A DNA stretch of 38,371 nt from Dysgonamonadaceae bacterium (lineage in GTDB: Bacteria; Bacteroidota; Bacteroidia; Bacteroidales; Azobacteroidaceae), in the NCBI GenBank assembly GCA_031263685.1, contig JAISFI010000208.1, positions 1 through 38,371 of the forward strand, read 5' to 3'. A program made the position numbers and the translations under genes. Every line of letters starts with the position of its first letter. Within the stretch, counting starts at the first letter, position 1. Below the pieces are notes generated by a model. It did not search any database. It was not told where the DNA came from and was given only the letters and a program-made list of their open reading frames with translations. Positions 1 to 8,351 of this stretch are shown here, one piece after another.

Positions 1-158
1 AGCGGTTTCGACGGGTCTTCGTAGATGTCTTTGACGCCGTTTTTGTTGAAGTCGATCCAGGTGTTTTTGTAGATTCCCTGTGTCGATTGGCCGACGGTCA
101 TCGTGGCTGCCAGGCAGCAGGATGAGATGCTTAAAAGGATACGTTTTGTTCGGTTCAT
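1..158 (-). CDS. Partial CDS (N-terminus only), probable GH3 family beta-glucosidase
   Basis: Reverse complement from 158 reads MNRTKRILLSISSCCLAATMTVGQSTQGIYKNTWIDFNKNGVKDIYEDPSKP..., a signal peptide followed by the 'W-D-N-NG--D-YEDPS-P' lead-in typical of Bacteroidetes GH3 enzymes. The rest is outside the window. Confidence 0.65.
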   Translation of the reverse strand, partial: MNRTKRILLSISSCCLAATMTVGQSTQGIYKNTWIDFNKNGVKDIYEDPSKP

Positions 159-464
159 CTATATATTATTAGTTATTGTCAATTTATGCTGTTTCGTGCT
201 CGGTGCGGTTTGCGCTCGGCGCAATGTCCATGCCATGGCCGTCAGGTTAAGGGTTGTGGCGAGGATGCCATACCGGGCAGGGTGGCGTGGGTGTTGATTC
301 CCGATTCTCGATTCAATTGTAGAACTTATCATTTTTTTGACTGTTTTTTATTTTCTATCTGTTTTTGCCCTTCAAAGGAACGGCTATTTTTGCAAATAAA
401 ATAGAAGAATATTACCTTTATATGTAAGGATATTGCAAGATTTGCCGTTTTGGAGGGATTTTTA

Positions 465-722
465 CTATTCGATAGCCCGAAGGGCTTGATTTTCATAACC
501 GCGGGTTATCGACCCGCGGATCAACAGTCTCCCCTGCGATGCTGCCTGAAAGGCAGGATGTCGAGTACAGACAGTAGTCCTGCCTTTCAGGCAGTCGCTC
601 AGAAGAATGCGCGAGATCCTGCCCTCGCCGTAACCTCTTTCCATGTGTAACCGGAGGATTTCCTCCAAATACAACTCCTGTTTTCTTGTCTTTTTTTCAT
701 CTTTGACTCTTTTGTGAGTCAA
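465..722 (-). pseudogene. Probable truncated helix-turn-helix ORF running into the palindromic element
   Basis: N-terminus MTHKRVKDEKKTRKQELYLEEILRLHMERGYGEGRISRIL looks like a transposase-type HTH. The downstream part of the frame is simply the translated palindromes. Confidence 0.35.
474..594. repeat. Hairpin-rich REP/MITE-like intergenic element
   Basis: Three consecutive inverted repeats: AGCCC-GAA-GGGCT (474-486), CCGCGGGT-TATCG-ACCCGCGG (499-519), and a perfect 17-nt inverted repeat CTGCCTGAAAGGCAGGA (542-558) / TCCTGCCTTTCAGGCAG (578-594). Confidence 0.65.
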
Positions 723-743
723 CTTTTTTCAAGGTAAGACATA

Positions 744-2351
744 TTAGTTATTCCTTATTGTTTTATCCATTTTCAATTGATGCTTTACAAATCTGCGTAT
801 CTTTCGGAAAGGAGGATGTATAGCAGACTTTGCATTGATCGAGCTTTCCTTTATCATAAATAGAAGTACACAAAACAATCCAATTAGAGCCAACCAACCA
901 TATATTTCTTTCATAGATACCATTATTGATTGTGTCTGTAAAATTCCATACAAATTATTAGTTGGTATGTTGGATGCTGATGTGTTAACATTATCCCATT
1001 CTAAAGATAGTAATATGCTATTTTTCTTAATCAATACTTTAAGAATACGAGTCAACAAGGCCGTACCTAAAACTCCACTAATGATAACACTAAAAAATGC
1101 TTGTATAGAAAGAGCCTGTGGAAAGTAATGAAAAGGGACACGAGCAAATAGACGAGTAAGTACTGTTAAAAAACAAATCCCAATAATTACATAGCCGAAA
1201 CCACGTAAAAAAATGGGCAGTAACAATGACAATTTACTCTGATCATAATCAATGGTAAAATAAAATATCATCAAGGAAAGAACAATTGTCGAAAAACCAA
1301 TTACAGTCAATCTTTTATAACTCCATTTACGTTTGGCAAAAGTAATGTATGTAAATAAACAGGCTGTAATAATCCCCAACAATACGATCCAATTGAGAGA
1401 GATTGTGTTTAATGAATCGTAGCCAAGTATTGATTCTACATAAATATGCTCTAAAAGATGAGATGGAGCCAAAAGAAAATTTATAACAAGGTATAAGGAT
1501 ATTGTTATATATACTTCCTTAAGTGTCCATATTTTATTGCTGAGATAGGGATGGCGAATAAAACTTGCCCGCCACACATTGAGAATCAACATGACAATAG
1601 TAGCAACAGCAGCCATCCTTATATACACAGACTGGAACCAATCGTAATGATCTCCGTAAAGACAGATAAAGGTTATACACAAAACAATTAAGCCCCAAAG
1701 CAAGCCTCCCAGCCAGTCGATTCCATAAAGAGGGAGCTTTTTCATGGATCGATAGTTGCGAAATAATATATGTGTAAGTAATATAACAAATCCCAATGAT
1801 GCGATAACTAACAAATGCATATATTCCCATTTGGCAAGGAAAGACATATAGATTGTAGCTAATCCTGATAATTGCATACTGCTTTGTACCAATAGATATA
1901 TAAAACAAAAGAACACCGACATATCCCGTTTAGGAGTAAGCCATAATTGTATTGTAGAATTGCATTCGAAGGTTGCCCACATCCGGAAAATACCTGCAAT
2001 AAAAGATACTGTAACCAACATAGGTACACTTGTTGTATACATAGAGATCAGATTGCTTATAATCAGAACAGTAGCGCAAGTTATTAATATTGTCCGGGAA
2101 CAGAAACGGAATTTCAGCCGAAACATAATGGTAAAAGTCAGAGCCATCCCTACCATCGAGGCATAACCCGCCATCATAATATCTTCCTGCATCAATGCCA
2201 AAGAGCCAACCATCTCACTGACAGCCGCCAAATATATTCCTCCGGATGACAATTGGATGATAATAACAAAAAATAAGACAATCCAAGGTTTCAACTTCTC
2301 TGGGACAAAGTCTCGGATAGCAGGGATAGAAAAAGAATTGCTATGATGCAT
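744..2351 (-). CDS. MFS efflux transporter (DHA2/EmrB-like, ~14 TM)
   Basis: 535 aa, highly hydrophobic with many TM segments; directly downstream of HlyD and TolC-family genes on the same strand. Confidence 0.8.
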   Translation of the reverse strand: MHHSNSFSIPAIRDFVPEKLKPWIVLFFVIIIQLSSGGIYLAAVSEMVGSLALMQEDIMMAGYASMVGMALTFTIMFRLKFRFCSRTILITCATVLIISNLISMYTTSVPMLVTVSFIAGIFRMWATFECNSTIQLWLTPKRDMSVFFCFIYLLVQSSMQLSGLATIYMSFLAKWEYMHLLVIASLGFVILLTHILFRNYRSMKKLPLYGIDWLGGLLWGLIVLCITFICLYGDHYDWFQSVYIRMAAVATIVMLILNVWRASFIRHPYLSNKIWTLKEVYITISLYLVINFLLAPSHLLEHIYVESILGYDSLNTISLNWIVLLGIITACLFTYITFAKRKWSYKRLTVIGFSTIVLSLMIFYFTIDYDQSKLSLLLPIFLRGFGYVIIGICFLTVLTRLFARVPFHYFPQALSIQAFFSVIISGVLGTALLTRILKVLIKKNSILLSLEWDNVNTSASNIPTNNLYGILQTQSIMVSMKEIYGWLALIGLFCVLLFMIKESSINAKSAIHPPFRKIRRFVKHQLKMDKTIRNN

Positions 2352-2354
2352 ATA

Positions 2355-3389
2355 TCAATAATTTACAATACATTCTGCATTCATACCTGCACGCAAACGT
2401 TTCGCATCCTCACTACTATTATCTTCAGACAATTCGATGTGTATAGGAATCCGTTGTTCCACCTTCACAAAATTACCCGCAGAATTATCCTGAGAGATAA
2501 GAGAGAAGCTTGAACCTGTTGCTTTGGAAATGGCTCTCACCTTTCCTTTAAATATTACACCGGGGATAGCATCTACTTCTATCTCTACATTTTGTCCTTC
2601 TTTAATGTTTGCAGTCTGTGTTTCTTTATAATTAGCTATTATCCATTTATCATTCTCATCAACTATATCTACGATCGTTTGTCCCGGTTGAATCAGCTGT
2701 CCCTCCTGAATATTTTTTCGTCCGGTTGTTCCATCACAAGGAGCTATAATGACAGTATACGACAGATTTAATTTAGCCAACTTCAATGCAGCTTCAGCCA
2801 ACTTTATTCCAGCATCGGTTTGCCCCAAGCGTTGGGTTTGTTCCTGTTTGGCAAGGCTTGTTGATTGCTTTTGGTGTAGCAATACTTCGTATCGAGCCTT
2901 CGATGCTTCATAATTGGTTTTAATGGCATCATATTGTTGTTTGGTAACAGCATCTTGTACTAACAGATTTTCGTATCGTTTATGCTCACGTTCAGCATTA
3001 TCCATACGCACTCTTGCCTCCTTTATAGCTGCATCAGAGACCATTATATTGTTTTGGATTGTAGAAATACTACTAACCATCGCTTTATTTCCCGACAAGG
3101 CATTTTGATAATCGGCTTCAGCTTGAGCCAAACGAAAACGTAATTCGGTATCTTCGATAATGGCCAAGGTATCCCCTTTTTTTACCGATTGATATTCTTC
3201 AAAATATATTTCCGACACAAATCCTTGTACACGAGAATTGACAGGAACAATCAATTGCTTGACTTGTGCATTATCTGTAAATTCCACTTTGCCTAAATGG
3301 ACGAAATGCGAGCATACCCATGTAATTCCTAATACGATTAATGTTCCTACAACTATATTATAAATCAGTTTTTTAGTTTTATTTTTCAT
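2355..3389 (-). CDS. HlyD/EmrA family efflux periplasmic adaptor (membrane fusion protein)
   Basis: N-terminal TM helix, then 'VEFTDNAQVKQLIVPVNSRVQGFVSEIYFEEYQSVKKGDTLAIIED' biotinyl-lipoyl half motif, coiled coil, and 'SYTVIIAPCDGTTGRKNIQEGQLIQPGQTI' second half. Confidence 0.9.
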   Translation of the reverse strand: MKNKTKKLIYNIVVGTLIVLGITWVCSHFVHLGKVEFTDNAQVKQLIVPVNSRVQGFVSEIYFEEYQSVKKGDTLAIIEDTELRFRLAQAEADYQNALSGNKAMVSSISTIQNNIMVSDAAIKEARVRMDNAEREHKRYENLLVQDAVTKQQYDAIKTNYEASKARYEVLLHQKQSTSLAKQEQTQRLGQTDAGIKLAEAALKLAKLNLSYTVIIAPCDGTTGRKNIQEGQLIQPGQTIVDIVDENDKWIIANYKETQTANIKEGQNVEIEVDAIPGVIFKGKVRAISKATGSSFSLISQDNSAGNFVKVEQRIPIHIELSEDNSSEDAKRLRAGMNAECIVNY

Positions 3390-3411
3390 CTTGTTTTATT
3401 ATTTATTTCTT

Positions 3412-4725
3412 TTATAAATCTCCTGTTGCCTTCTTCAATTTGTAATAATTGAATAATATATTGATTCTCGCATTTGCTAATTGCAGTTCTGCACTCAGTT
3501 TCGAGTTGCTGGCATCCAACATATCTGTTATCAATACTAAATCATTTAAGTAACGATTATTTACAGTACTGTAATTCTGTGTTGCCAACTCAAGGCTTTT
3601 TATTTGAGTGTCATATATGGTAAAAGATTCTACAAAATGCACATGGGCAGCTTTAACCTCTGTTTGTACATTTTCTTTTAGTAATAATTCGTTTTCTATT
3701 GCTCTCTGTGTCGAAAATTTTGCTTGTTTTACTTTTTTACCAGATTTATAAATGGACGCTACATTGAATTTCACGGATACACCTACATACCAATAATTGA
3801 AATTTTTATTAATGGGGGGGACTTCTATTGTTATTGGTCCATCGAAATGATTTGCCGCAAATAGAGCTACGGAGGGCAGACGTTCCGATTTTATCAAAGC
3901 CTCATTTTTTTTCGATTGTTCTATCCCAAGCCGGGCTTGTTGTAGTGAAGGTAGGCTGTTTTGTGCAAGATGTTGCCTTTCTGAACTGTTTTGAATTGAG
4001 GGCAATTGTTCTGTCAGACTTTTGTCTATCTCTATTATTGTTTCTTTTGGCAACTGCAAAATGGTAACAAGTTGGTTATTGATTATTGTGATATGGTTTT
4101 CTGCCTGAAGCAGAGCCAATTCTAATGATTTTAGTTGCAACTCGTAACGGGTAATATCGTTTTTTATAGCTAGTCCTTCATTCTGTTTGGCTTTTATATC
4201 TGACAATAGCTTTTCGGTCTGATCTATGTTTTTAAGATAGACCTCTTTTTGATTGTATAGTTTATATATTTCTAAATAATTGCCAACTAATATGAAGCGT
4301 ATATCTTGCCTTATCTTTTCTTTATCCAATCGGGCTGATTGATGTTGTAATTTTGCAATTTCGATACTGCTCGATATTGCTCCTCCTGCATAAACAACCT
4401 GTGAGGCTTCTAACGCAAAATTATTACCCCAATGCGGCATTGGGGCTTTTTGTCCATTCGAAAAATCACGATCGGCAATCCATCCATTTCCAAGAAAACT
4501 ACCGGATAATGAAGCATCAATAGATGGTAATTTTGCATTTTGTGCCACTTTGACGGCTTGCTCGGCTTCTTTTTCGGCAATATCAAAAATCTGTATGCTA
4601 CGGCTGTTCGATTCTGCCAGTATAAACATATCTTCGATGCTCATTTTCCGAGTTTGTACATCTTGTCCCCAGAGTATAACAGGGCTAATCGCCAAGAAAG
4701 CGACTATAAGAATTTTTTTTATCAT
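3412..4725 (-). CDS. TolC family outer membrane efflux protein
   Basis: 437 aa, signal peptide, two OEP-like repeats ('EAEQAVKVAQNAKLPSIDASLSGSF...', 'NEALIKSERLPSVALFAANHF'). Confidence 0.9.
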   Translation of the reverse strand: MIKKILIVAFLAISPVILWGQDVQTRKMSIEDMFILAESNSRSIQIFDIAEKEAEQAVKVAQNAKLPSIDASLSGSFLGNGWIADRDFSNGQKAPMPHWGNNFALEASQVVYAGGAISSSIEIAKLQHQSARLDKEKIRQDIRFILVGNYLEIYKLYNQKEVYLKNIDQTEKLLSDIKAKQNEGLAIKNDITRYELQLKSLELALLQAENHITIINNQLVTILQLPKETIIEIDKSLTEQLPSIQNSSERQHLAQNSLPSLQQARLGIEQSKKNEALIKSERLPSVALFAANHFDGPITIEVPPINKNFNYWYVGVSVKFNVASIYKSGKKVKQAKFSTQRAIENELLLKENVQTEVKAAHVHFVESFTIYDTQIKSLELATQNYSTVNNRYLNDLVLITDMLDASNSKLSAELQLANARINILFNYYKLKKATGDL

Positions 4726-4841
4726 TTTTACTTGTTAATTAATATATAAACACATTTGAAATGCGGATGCAAAGGTCGTGAAATATGCCTTTTGTGATAG
4801 AATCCCAAAATGCAAAAAATTGGTCTAATTTGAATATTTAG

Positions 4842-4849
4842 TATCTTTG
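4842..4849 (+). promoter_or_regulatory. Bacteroidetes -7 element TATCTTTG for the AraC-type gene
   Basis: Match to TAnnTTTG, 21 nt before ATG 4871. It overlaps the TTG start at 4847 used in the ORF track, so ATG 4871 is preferred. Confidence 0.55.
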
Positions 4850-4870
4850 CACCCTACATTGACAATTGAA

Positions 4871-5770
4871 ATGGAAAATAAAATTTATATAAAAAATCTT
4901 GCTGATTTATTCTCGTGTAATGTAAAAACAGGAGATATAGAAAATAAAATCAAGTGTTTAACTATCGATAGCAAAGTCGTCAATTCGCAGTTTCCGTATC
5001 CAATGTATTTAAATGCTTTTGTTGGTATATTGGTTTTATCGGGAACAGCCAATGCAAATATTAACTATAAAAATTATTTTATTGAAGCTAATATGATTGT
5101 ACTTCTGACAGTATCGCATTTATTTAGTTTCAATAATTGTAGTGCTGATTTTAAATGCAGATGTTTATTTGTAAGTAAAGAGTTTATGGAGGATATGGAT
5201 GCGACAGATATGATTTACAGACGAATAAAGTATGGGGCAAGATTATATAGTCGTCCTGTTTTGAAGATAGAAAGCTCTACCGATGTAGCTTTATTGAACG
5301 AACGAATGATAGCGATTGATAAATCAATAGGGAATACCAATCACCATTTTCATAAAGAGATGATACTAAACAATCTGTTTGCTTTTTATCTTGACCTAAG
5401 TAATGTAATAGAGTCTAAAGCGAACAACAAGGATAATGACACAAACTTGTCTCAATATGAAAATATTATAAAATTATTTATCGAATTATTGGTTGCTAAC
5501 TACCGAAAAGAACATAAGGTTGAGTTTTATGCTTCTAAATTGAATATGACTCCACATTATTTAACATTTATAGTAAAGCGTATAACGGGGCAGACGGTGA
5601 CTGATTTTGTTTTTGAGATGTTATACAGTGAGGCTCGTAATTTGTTGACACATTCTCGATTGTCGATGCAGGAAATCGCTTTGCAACTCAATTTCTCGGA
5701 TCAATCTTCTTTTGGGAAGTTTTTTAAGAGAAAGGCCGGTATTTCTCCATTGGTTTTTAGAGGAAAATGA
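4871..5770 (+). CDS. AraC family transcriptional regulator, divergent from the efflux operon
   Basis: C-terminal double HTH 'VEFYASKLNMTPHYLTFIVKRITGQTVTDFVFEMLYSEARNLLTHSRLSMQEIALQLNFSDQSSFGKFFKRKAGISPLVFR'. Confidence 0.92.
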   Translation: MENKIYIKNLADLFSCNVKTGDIENKIKCLTIDSKVVNSQFPYPMYLNAFVGILVLSGTANANINYKNYFIEANMIVLLTVSHLFSFNNCSADFKCRCLFVSKEFMEDMDATDMIYRRIKYGARLYSRPVLKIESSTDVALLNERMIAIDKSIGNTNHHFHKEMILNNLFAFYLDLSNVIESKANNKDNDTNLSQYENIIKLFIELLVANYRKEHKVEFYASKLNMTPHYLTFIVKRITGQTVTDFVFEMLYSEARNLLTHSRLSMQEIALQLNFSDQSSFGKFFKRKAGISPLVFRGK

Positions 5771-5958
5771 ATTATTTCCATCCAAAGATGGAGTTCCTAA
5801 CTCTACTCGCACAGAGAGTTGAGATAATTTAATAGTTTTAAACTTGATGCAATAAATGCTCTTTCCCAATCTGCAATATATCGCAAAAGATAAGCAGAAA
5901 CAGACTGCAAAATGTTGTCCATTCCTGCTAATTATAACTGTGTTTCAAGGGTATCCTT

Positions 5959-5974
5959 AGATCTGGCGCGGCTC
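5959..5974 (+). repeat. Direct repeat copy 1: AGATCTGGCGCGGCTC followed by a T tract
   Basis: 16 of 16 nt identical to 6041-6056. Confidence 0.8.
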
Positions 5975-6004
5975 GTTTTTTTTTGCAGATATGAAAAATG
6001 TTTG

Positions 6005-6012
6005 TATCTTTG
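6005..6012 (+). promoter_or_regulatory. Bacteroidetes -7 element TATCTTTG upstream of the Abi_2 gene
   Basis: TAnnTTTG match between the two AGATCTGGCGCGGCTC copies, 60 nt before ATG 6072. Confidence 0.55.
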
Positions 6013-6040
6013 CGCCAACAGTAGTCGTTGCCATCCCGTA

Positions 6041-6056
6041 AGATCTGGCGCGGCTC
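6041..6056 (+). repeat. Direct repeat copy 2: AGATCTGGCGCGGCTC followed by a T tract, just before the Abi_2 start
   Basis: Identical 16-mer, 82 bp after copy 1. Confidence 0.8.
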
Positions 6057-6071
6057 ATTTTTTTTATATAC

Positions 6072-6995
6072 ATGAACAAACCTGCATACACGATTGCCGA
6101 CCAGATTGCATTGCTCAAACAGCGCGGCATGATTTTCAGAGATGAAACACAAGCCTGCGACCGTCTGCAAAATATCAGCTACTACCGTCTTAAAGGTTAC
6201 TGGTGGGACATGAAAAGCGACAAGACGCTGCATTTGTTTCATCCGGGCGCCTGTTTCGAGGACGTGCTGGATCGTTACGATTTCGACCGCAAACTTCGTC
6301 AGATTCTTTTCGGCGGCATTGAACAGATAGAAATTGCCGTCCGCACCGGTTTGATTTACCATTTGTCCCTTGCCTATGGCGGGTTGTGGTACCTGGATCC
6401 CGAACTGTTTAACCGGGTAACCGTAAACATCAACGGCACAGACAAAACGGTGCATCTTTGGGTATTGAATGAATTGCAAAAGGAATTTGCCCGCAGTCAG
6501 GAGATTTTCATTAAAGACCATCAGCGCCGCTGTCCGGGACAACCTGCCGATGCATGGAAAATGCTGGAAGTCGCCTCCATGGGAACGCTGTCCAAACTTT
6601 ACAAGAACTTGAATACAAACTTGCCGGAACGAAGCATCATCGCCAACAAAATGGGCATCAACTCGCCGCATGTATTTTCCGGATGGCTGGAATCCATTGC
6701 CTATATCCGCAATATTATTGCCCATCATTCCCGGCTGTGGAGCCGTACGATGGTGAAACGTCCCGGCATGCAGTTGAACAATCCGCAGGGCGCGTGGTTC
6801 AGCCAGCCGCTCAGGCAGGGACAGATAGACAAGCCGTTTTCGACCATCTCCTGCATGGTGTATCTGTGCAGTTTCCTGAATCGGCCGCAGGATATGAAAC
6901 GCGAAATCATCGACCTTGTCAATGCTTATCCCCGCGTGCCTGTTTACAGATACGGCTTCTTCAACGGATGGCAAACTGAACCTCTTTGGAAATAA
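6072..6995 (+). CDS. Abi family protein (Abi_2 / AbiD-AbiF type, HEPN RNase-like)
   Basis: 'YTIADQIALLKQRGMIFRDETQACDRLQNISYYRLKGYWW' N-terminus, 'YDFDRKLRQILFGGIEQIEIAVRTGLIYHLS' core, and 'IRNIIAHHSRLW' carrying an RX4H HEPN motif (R at 6708-6710, H at 6723-6725). Confidence 0.9.
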   Translation: MNKPAYTIADQIALLKQRGMIFRDETQACDRLQNISYYRLKGYWWDMKSDKTLHLFHPGACFEDVLDRYDFDRKLRQILFGGIEQIEIAVRTGLIYHLSLAYGGLWYLDPELFNRVTVNINGTDKTVHLWVLNELQKEFARSQEIFIKDHQRRCPGQPADAWKMLEVASMGTLSKLYKNLNTNLPERSIIANKMGINSPHVFSGWLESIAYIRNIIAHHSRLWSRTMVKRPGMQLNNPQGAWFSQPLRQGQIDKPFSTISCMVYLCSFLNRPQDMKREIIDLVNAYPRVPVYRYGFFNGWQTEPLWK

Positions 6996-7002
6996 CATAT
7001 TT

Positions 7003-7115
7003 GCCCGGCAGGGCATGAATATCAATAGAAAAATGGTTCAAATCACAACGAAAACCTCATAGAGGTTTCATTAATTTGAACCGTTTTTCCATTGATATGT
7101 AAGCCCTGAAAGGCT
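7003..7115. repeat. Long imperfect palindrome (cruciform/MITE-like) downstream of the Abi_2 gene
   Basis: Arm CAGGGCATGAATATCAATAGAAAAATGGTTCAAAT (7009-7043) pairs with ATTTGAACCGTTTTTCCATTGATATGTAAGCCCTG (7074-7108). Nested inner hairpin AAACCTC-ATA-GAGGTTT. Small GC hairpins at both ends (GCCC-GGCA-GGGC and AGCC-CTGAAA-GGCT). Confidence 0.8.
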
Positions 7116-7116
7116 A

Positions 7117-8256
7117 TCACTCCAACCCGTACAACTGCCGCACAGTCTGCTCAAACAGTTTAAACGTTTCGTGCTGCTTCGGGAAATCGCCCTGCACGAT
7201 GTACATTACAATCAGTCCGCTTTTCGGGTATATCTTCGTGTCGGAGCCTAAAGCGCCGCCGTGTCCCATGTAGCTGTCGCCGACGGCCCAGCCCAGACCG
7301 TTGCGGCTGCCGGGGTATATACCGGTCTGCGCTTCTCCCATTTGGCGTACGCTTTCTTCGCTGATGATTCGGCGGTTGCGGCAGATGCCTTTGGCGGCTA
7401 TCATCCGGTAGAATTTCAGTAAGTCGCGGGGCGTGCAGAAAATGCCGCCGCCGGCTTCCGCGTGCCGCCTGTTCCTGTCGTTCAGCGGATACTGCAGGTA
7501 GCCGATGGGGATTTCTTCCATCTTTCCCGCTTTTACCGTACAGGGAAGGATCAGTTTCGACAACTGTTTCCCGTCTGGAAAGAAGGTGGCGCTGCTCATT
7601 TCCAGCGGGTCGAAAATTCGCTTTTGCAGAAATGTTTCGTAGCTCATTCCCGAAACCCGCTCTACGATGGCGGCGGCGATGTTTATTCCCTGATTGGAGT
7701 ATTCATAACGTTCGCCCGGCTCAAAGAGCAGGGGTGTTATCGCGCTAACGTATATGCTGTTGACGAGCGATAGCTGGTCTATTTTGCCCGTCTGCTCCTG
7801 CACGCCGCCCAGAAACGTCATTCCGGAGGTGTGCGAAAGCAGATGGCGCAGGGTGACGGGCTTTACGGCCTTTTCCAGCACCTGAAAGCTTTCTTTTTTC
7901 AAGCTTCGAACCATCAGCCCCTTGAGTTCCGGGAGATAGCTTGTTACGGGTTCGTCCAGACTGAGCTTCCCCTCTTCGACGAGCATCATTACCGCTACGC
8001 CGGCAAAGGGCTTGCTTTGCGAAGCGATCCAGAAGAGTGCGTCGGGCGACATTTCTTTGCTGCCCGTTCCGCCGGCCATGCCCAGGTATTGCTCGTCGAG
8101 GATTTTATCGCCGTCGGCAATGATGTAAATCAGGCCGGGCAGTTCTCCCCGGTCGATCGGTTCCTGCATCGTGGAATGGAGCGTGCTGCCGGGGTCGGCA
8201 AGCGTTGCCTGAACGAAAAAGACGGTCAGGCAGAGTGAAATTACTGTTTTATTCAT
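7117..8256 (-). CDS. Serine hydrolase / class C beta-lactamase-like family (beta-lactamase fold esterase)
   Basis: SxxK in 'WIASQSKPFAGVAVMMLVEEGKLSLDEPVTSYLPEL', YxN in 'YEYSNQGINIAAAIVERVSG', HxG-like 'YMGHGGALGSDT', signal peptide from ATG 8256 (MNKTVISLCLTVFFVQATLA). Confidence 0.85.
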   Translation of the reverse strand: MNKTVISLCLTVFFVQATLADPGSTLHSTMQEPIDRGELPGLIYIIADGDKILDEQYLGMAGGTGSKEMSPDALFWIASQSKPFAGVAVMMLVEEGKLSLDEPVTSYLPELKGLMVRSLKKESFQVLEKAVKPVTLRHLLSHTSGMTFLGGVQEQTGKIDQLSLVNSIYVSAITPLLFEPGERYEYSNQGINIAAAIVERVSGMSYETFLQKRIFDPLEMSSATFFPDGKQLSKLILPCTVKAGKMEEIPIGYLQYPLNDRNRRHAEAGGGIFCTPRDLLKFYRMIAAKGICRNRRIISEESVRQMGEAQTGIYPGSRNGLGWAVGDSYMGHGGALGSDTKIYPKSGLIVMYIVQGDFPKQHETFKLFEQTVRQLYGLE

Positions 8257-8307
8257 GCGAAAATGGATGTTGATATATGGTTGTAAATTAATTGTTTTGG
8301 TTCGGTT

Positions 8308-8343
8308 TTCGCTCGGCGTAGCGTGAACGCCACGCCGAGCGAA
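8308..8343. repeat. Near-perfect intergenic hairpin with CGCTCGGCG...CGCCGAGCG ends
   Basis: TTCGCTCGGCGTAGCG-TGAA-CGCCACGCCGAGCGAA. The 9-mer ends recur at the edges of the 23-nt array at 16531-16761. Confidence 0.75.
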
Positions 8344-8351
8344 GGGATTCA

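Noticed and set aside
5928-7025. 365 aa minus-strand ORF opposite the Abi_2 gene
   Set aside because: Shadow frame of the Abi_2 coding sequence; no recognisable domain, signal or start context.
7117-8256. Antibiotic-resistance beta-lactamase
   Set aside because: Motifs fit the broad serine hydrolase family and context is a CAZyme cluster; resistance cannot be supported from sequence alone.
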